Positions 5,159 to 5,335 of a DNA stretch of 5,335 nucleotides are shown here, piece by piece (position 1 is the first letter of the stretch; every line of letters starts with the position of its first letter). The notes under the pieces were generated by a model. That model worked only from the letters and a program-made list of their open reading frames with translations. It was not told where the DNA came from and did no database searches. Position numbers and translations under genes: made by a program. Source of the DNA: Oscillospiraceae bacterium (GTDB taxonomy: Bacteria; Bacillota_A; Clostridia; Oscillospirales; Oscillospiraceae); assembly GCA_024690695.1 (NCBI GenBank), contig JAILOS010000030.1, forward strand, positions 1-5,335. The letters are read 5' to 3'.

Positions 5159-5195
5159 ATTAGCACGGTAATTCTATCAAAACTACCGTGCTAAT
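5159..5195 (-). terminator. Perfect 12-bp hairpin, likely intrinsic terminator of an upstream gene
   Basis: ATTAGCACGGTA (5159-5170) and TACCGTGCTAAT (5184-5195) pair perfectly around a 13-base loop. On the minus strand it is followed by CTTGTTTTAATG, a moderate T run; the plus side (ATGGGAAAG) has none. The loop, with one base of the stem, carries the right copy of the 14-base inverted pair (5170-5183). Confidence 0.6.
5170..5183 (-). repeat. 14-base sequence, right copy of an inverted pair
   Basis: Exact reverse complement of 4581-4594, lying in the loop of the hairpin 5159-5195. Confidence 0.5.
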
Positions 5196-5272
5196 ATGGG
5201 AAAGAGCGCGCAAACGTACACCAAAGCATAGAAAGAAGGCCTAAAAGTATACCAGTACAACATAGATCGCAT
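5183..5272 (-). CDS. Possible 29-residue hydrophobic peptide
   Basis: An ATG at 5272 opens a 29-codon frame (MRSMLYWYTFRPSFYALVYV and nine more residues) ending at TAG 5183, inside the hairpin. AAGG stands six bases before the ATG. The peptide is aromatic and hydrophobic, one short helix. It has no clear promoter, and its stop overlaps the terminator, so chance is as likely. The rest of the right end (5273-5335) shows nothing I can name. Confidence 0.15.
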   Translation of the reverse strand: MRSMLYWYTFRPSFYALVYVCALFPILAR

Positions 5273-5335
5273 CTTTGACCTTGTATATAGAAATACCTTT
5301 AAGTACTGATTTTATCTATTCCGATCGAGTGAAGC

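Overview
The window is a run of genes all read from the minus strand, so gene order is right to left in the given coordinates. Strong AGGAGG-type ribosome binding sites, a type II lipoprotein signal, compact terminator-then-promoter spacers and sigma-70-like promoters with perfect or near-perfect -10 boxes point to a high-GC member of the Clostridia (Firmicutes), perhaps an uncultured gut Oscillospirales/Christensenellales-type bacterium. That placement is inference from style, not from a marker gene.

Right part (about 3620-5335): visibly more AT-rich than the rest. It holds a hairpin terminator (5159-5195), a promoter, a small three-helix membrane protein of unknown function (4694-5074), a G-rich array of four GGGTGCA-type repeats at about 21-bp period (4601-4669), a terminator and promoter, and a GNAT acetyltransferase (3929-4453). 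Next comes a gene-free stretch of about 310 bases with two near-identical tandem repeats (3805-3860) that look like the leftover end of an IS21-type insertion sequence. No transposase is present. The repeats, the lower GC and the lack of linkage to the left-hand genes suggest an accessory patch assembled by insertion.

Left part (1-3613): GC-rich core-like genes. A secreted lipoprotein of unknown function (2558-3394) has its own strong promoter, a leader of about 180 nt and two consecutive intrinsic terminators. Then follow a second GNAT acetyltransferase (1765-2331) with its own promoter, a 12-helix MFS transporter (320-1666) with an extended -10 promoter, and the start of an Ogt-type O6-alkylguanine-DNA methyltransferase (1-316, cut by the window edge). 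The methyltransferase begins three bases after the MFS stop and is very probably translationally coupled to it.

No complete defence system, CRISPR array, tRNA or rRNA was seen. The features most worth a second look are the GGGTGCA array, the tandem TATGTATCAT repeats, and the 14-bp inverted pair that brackets the small membrane protein.
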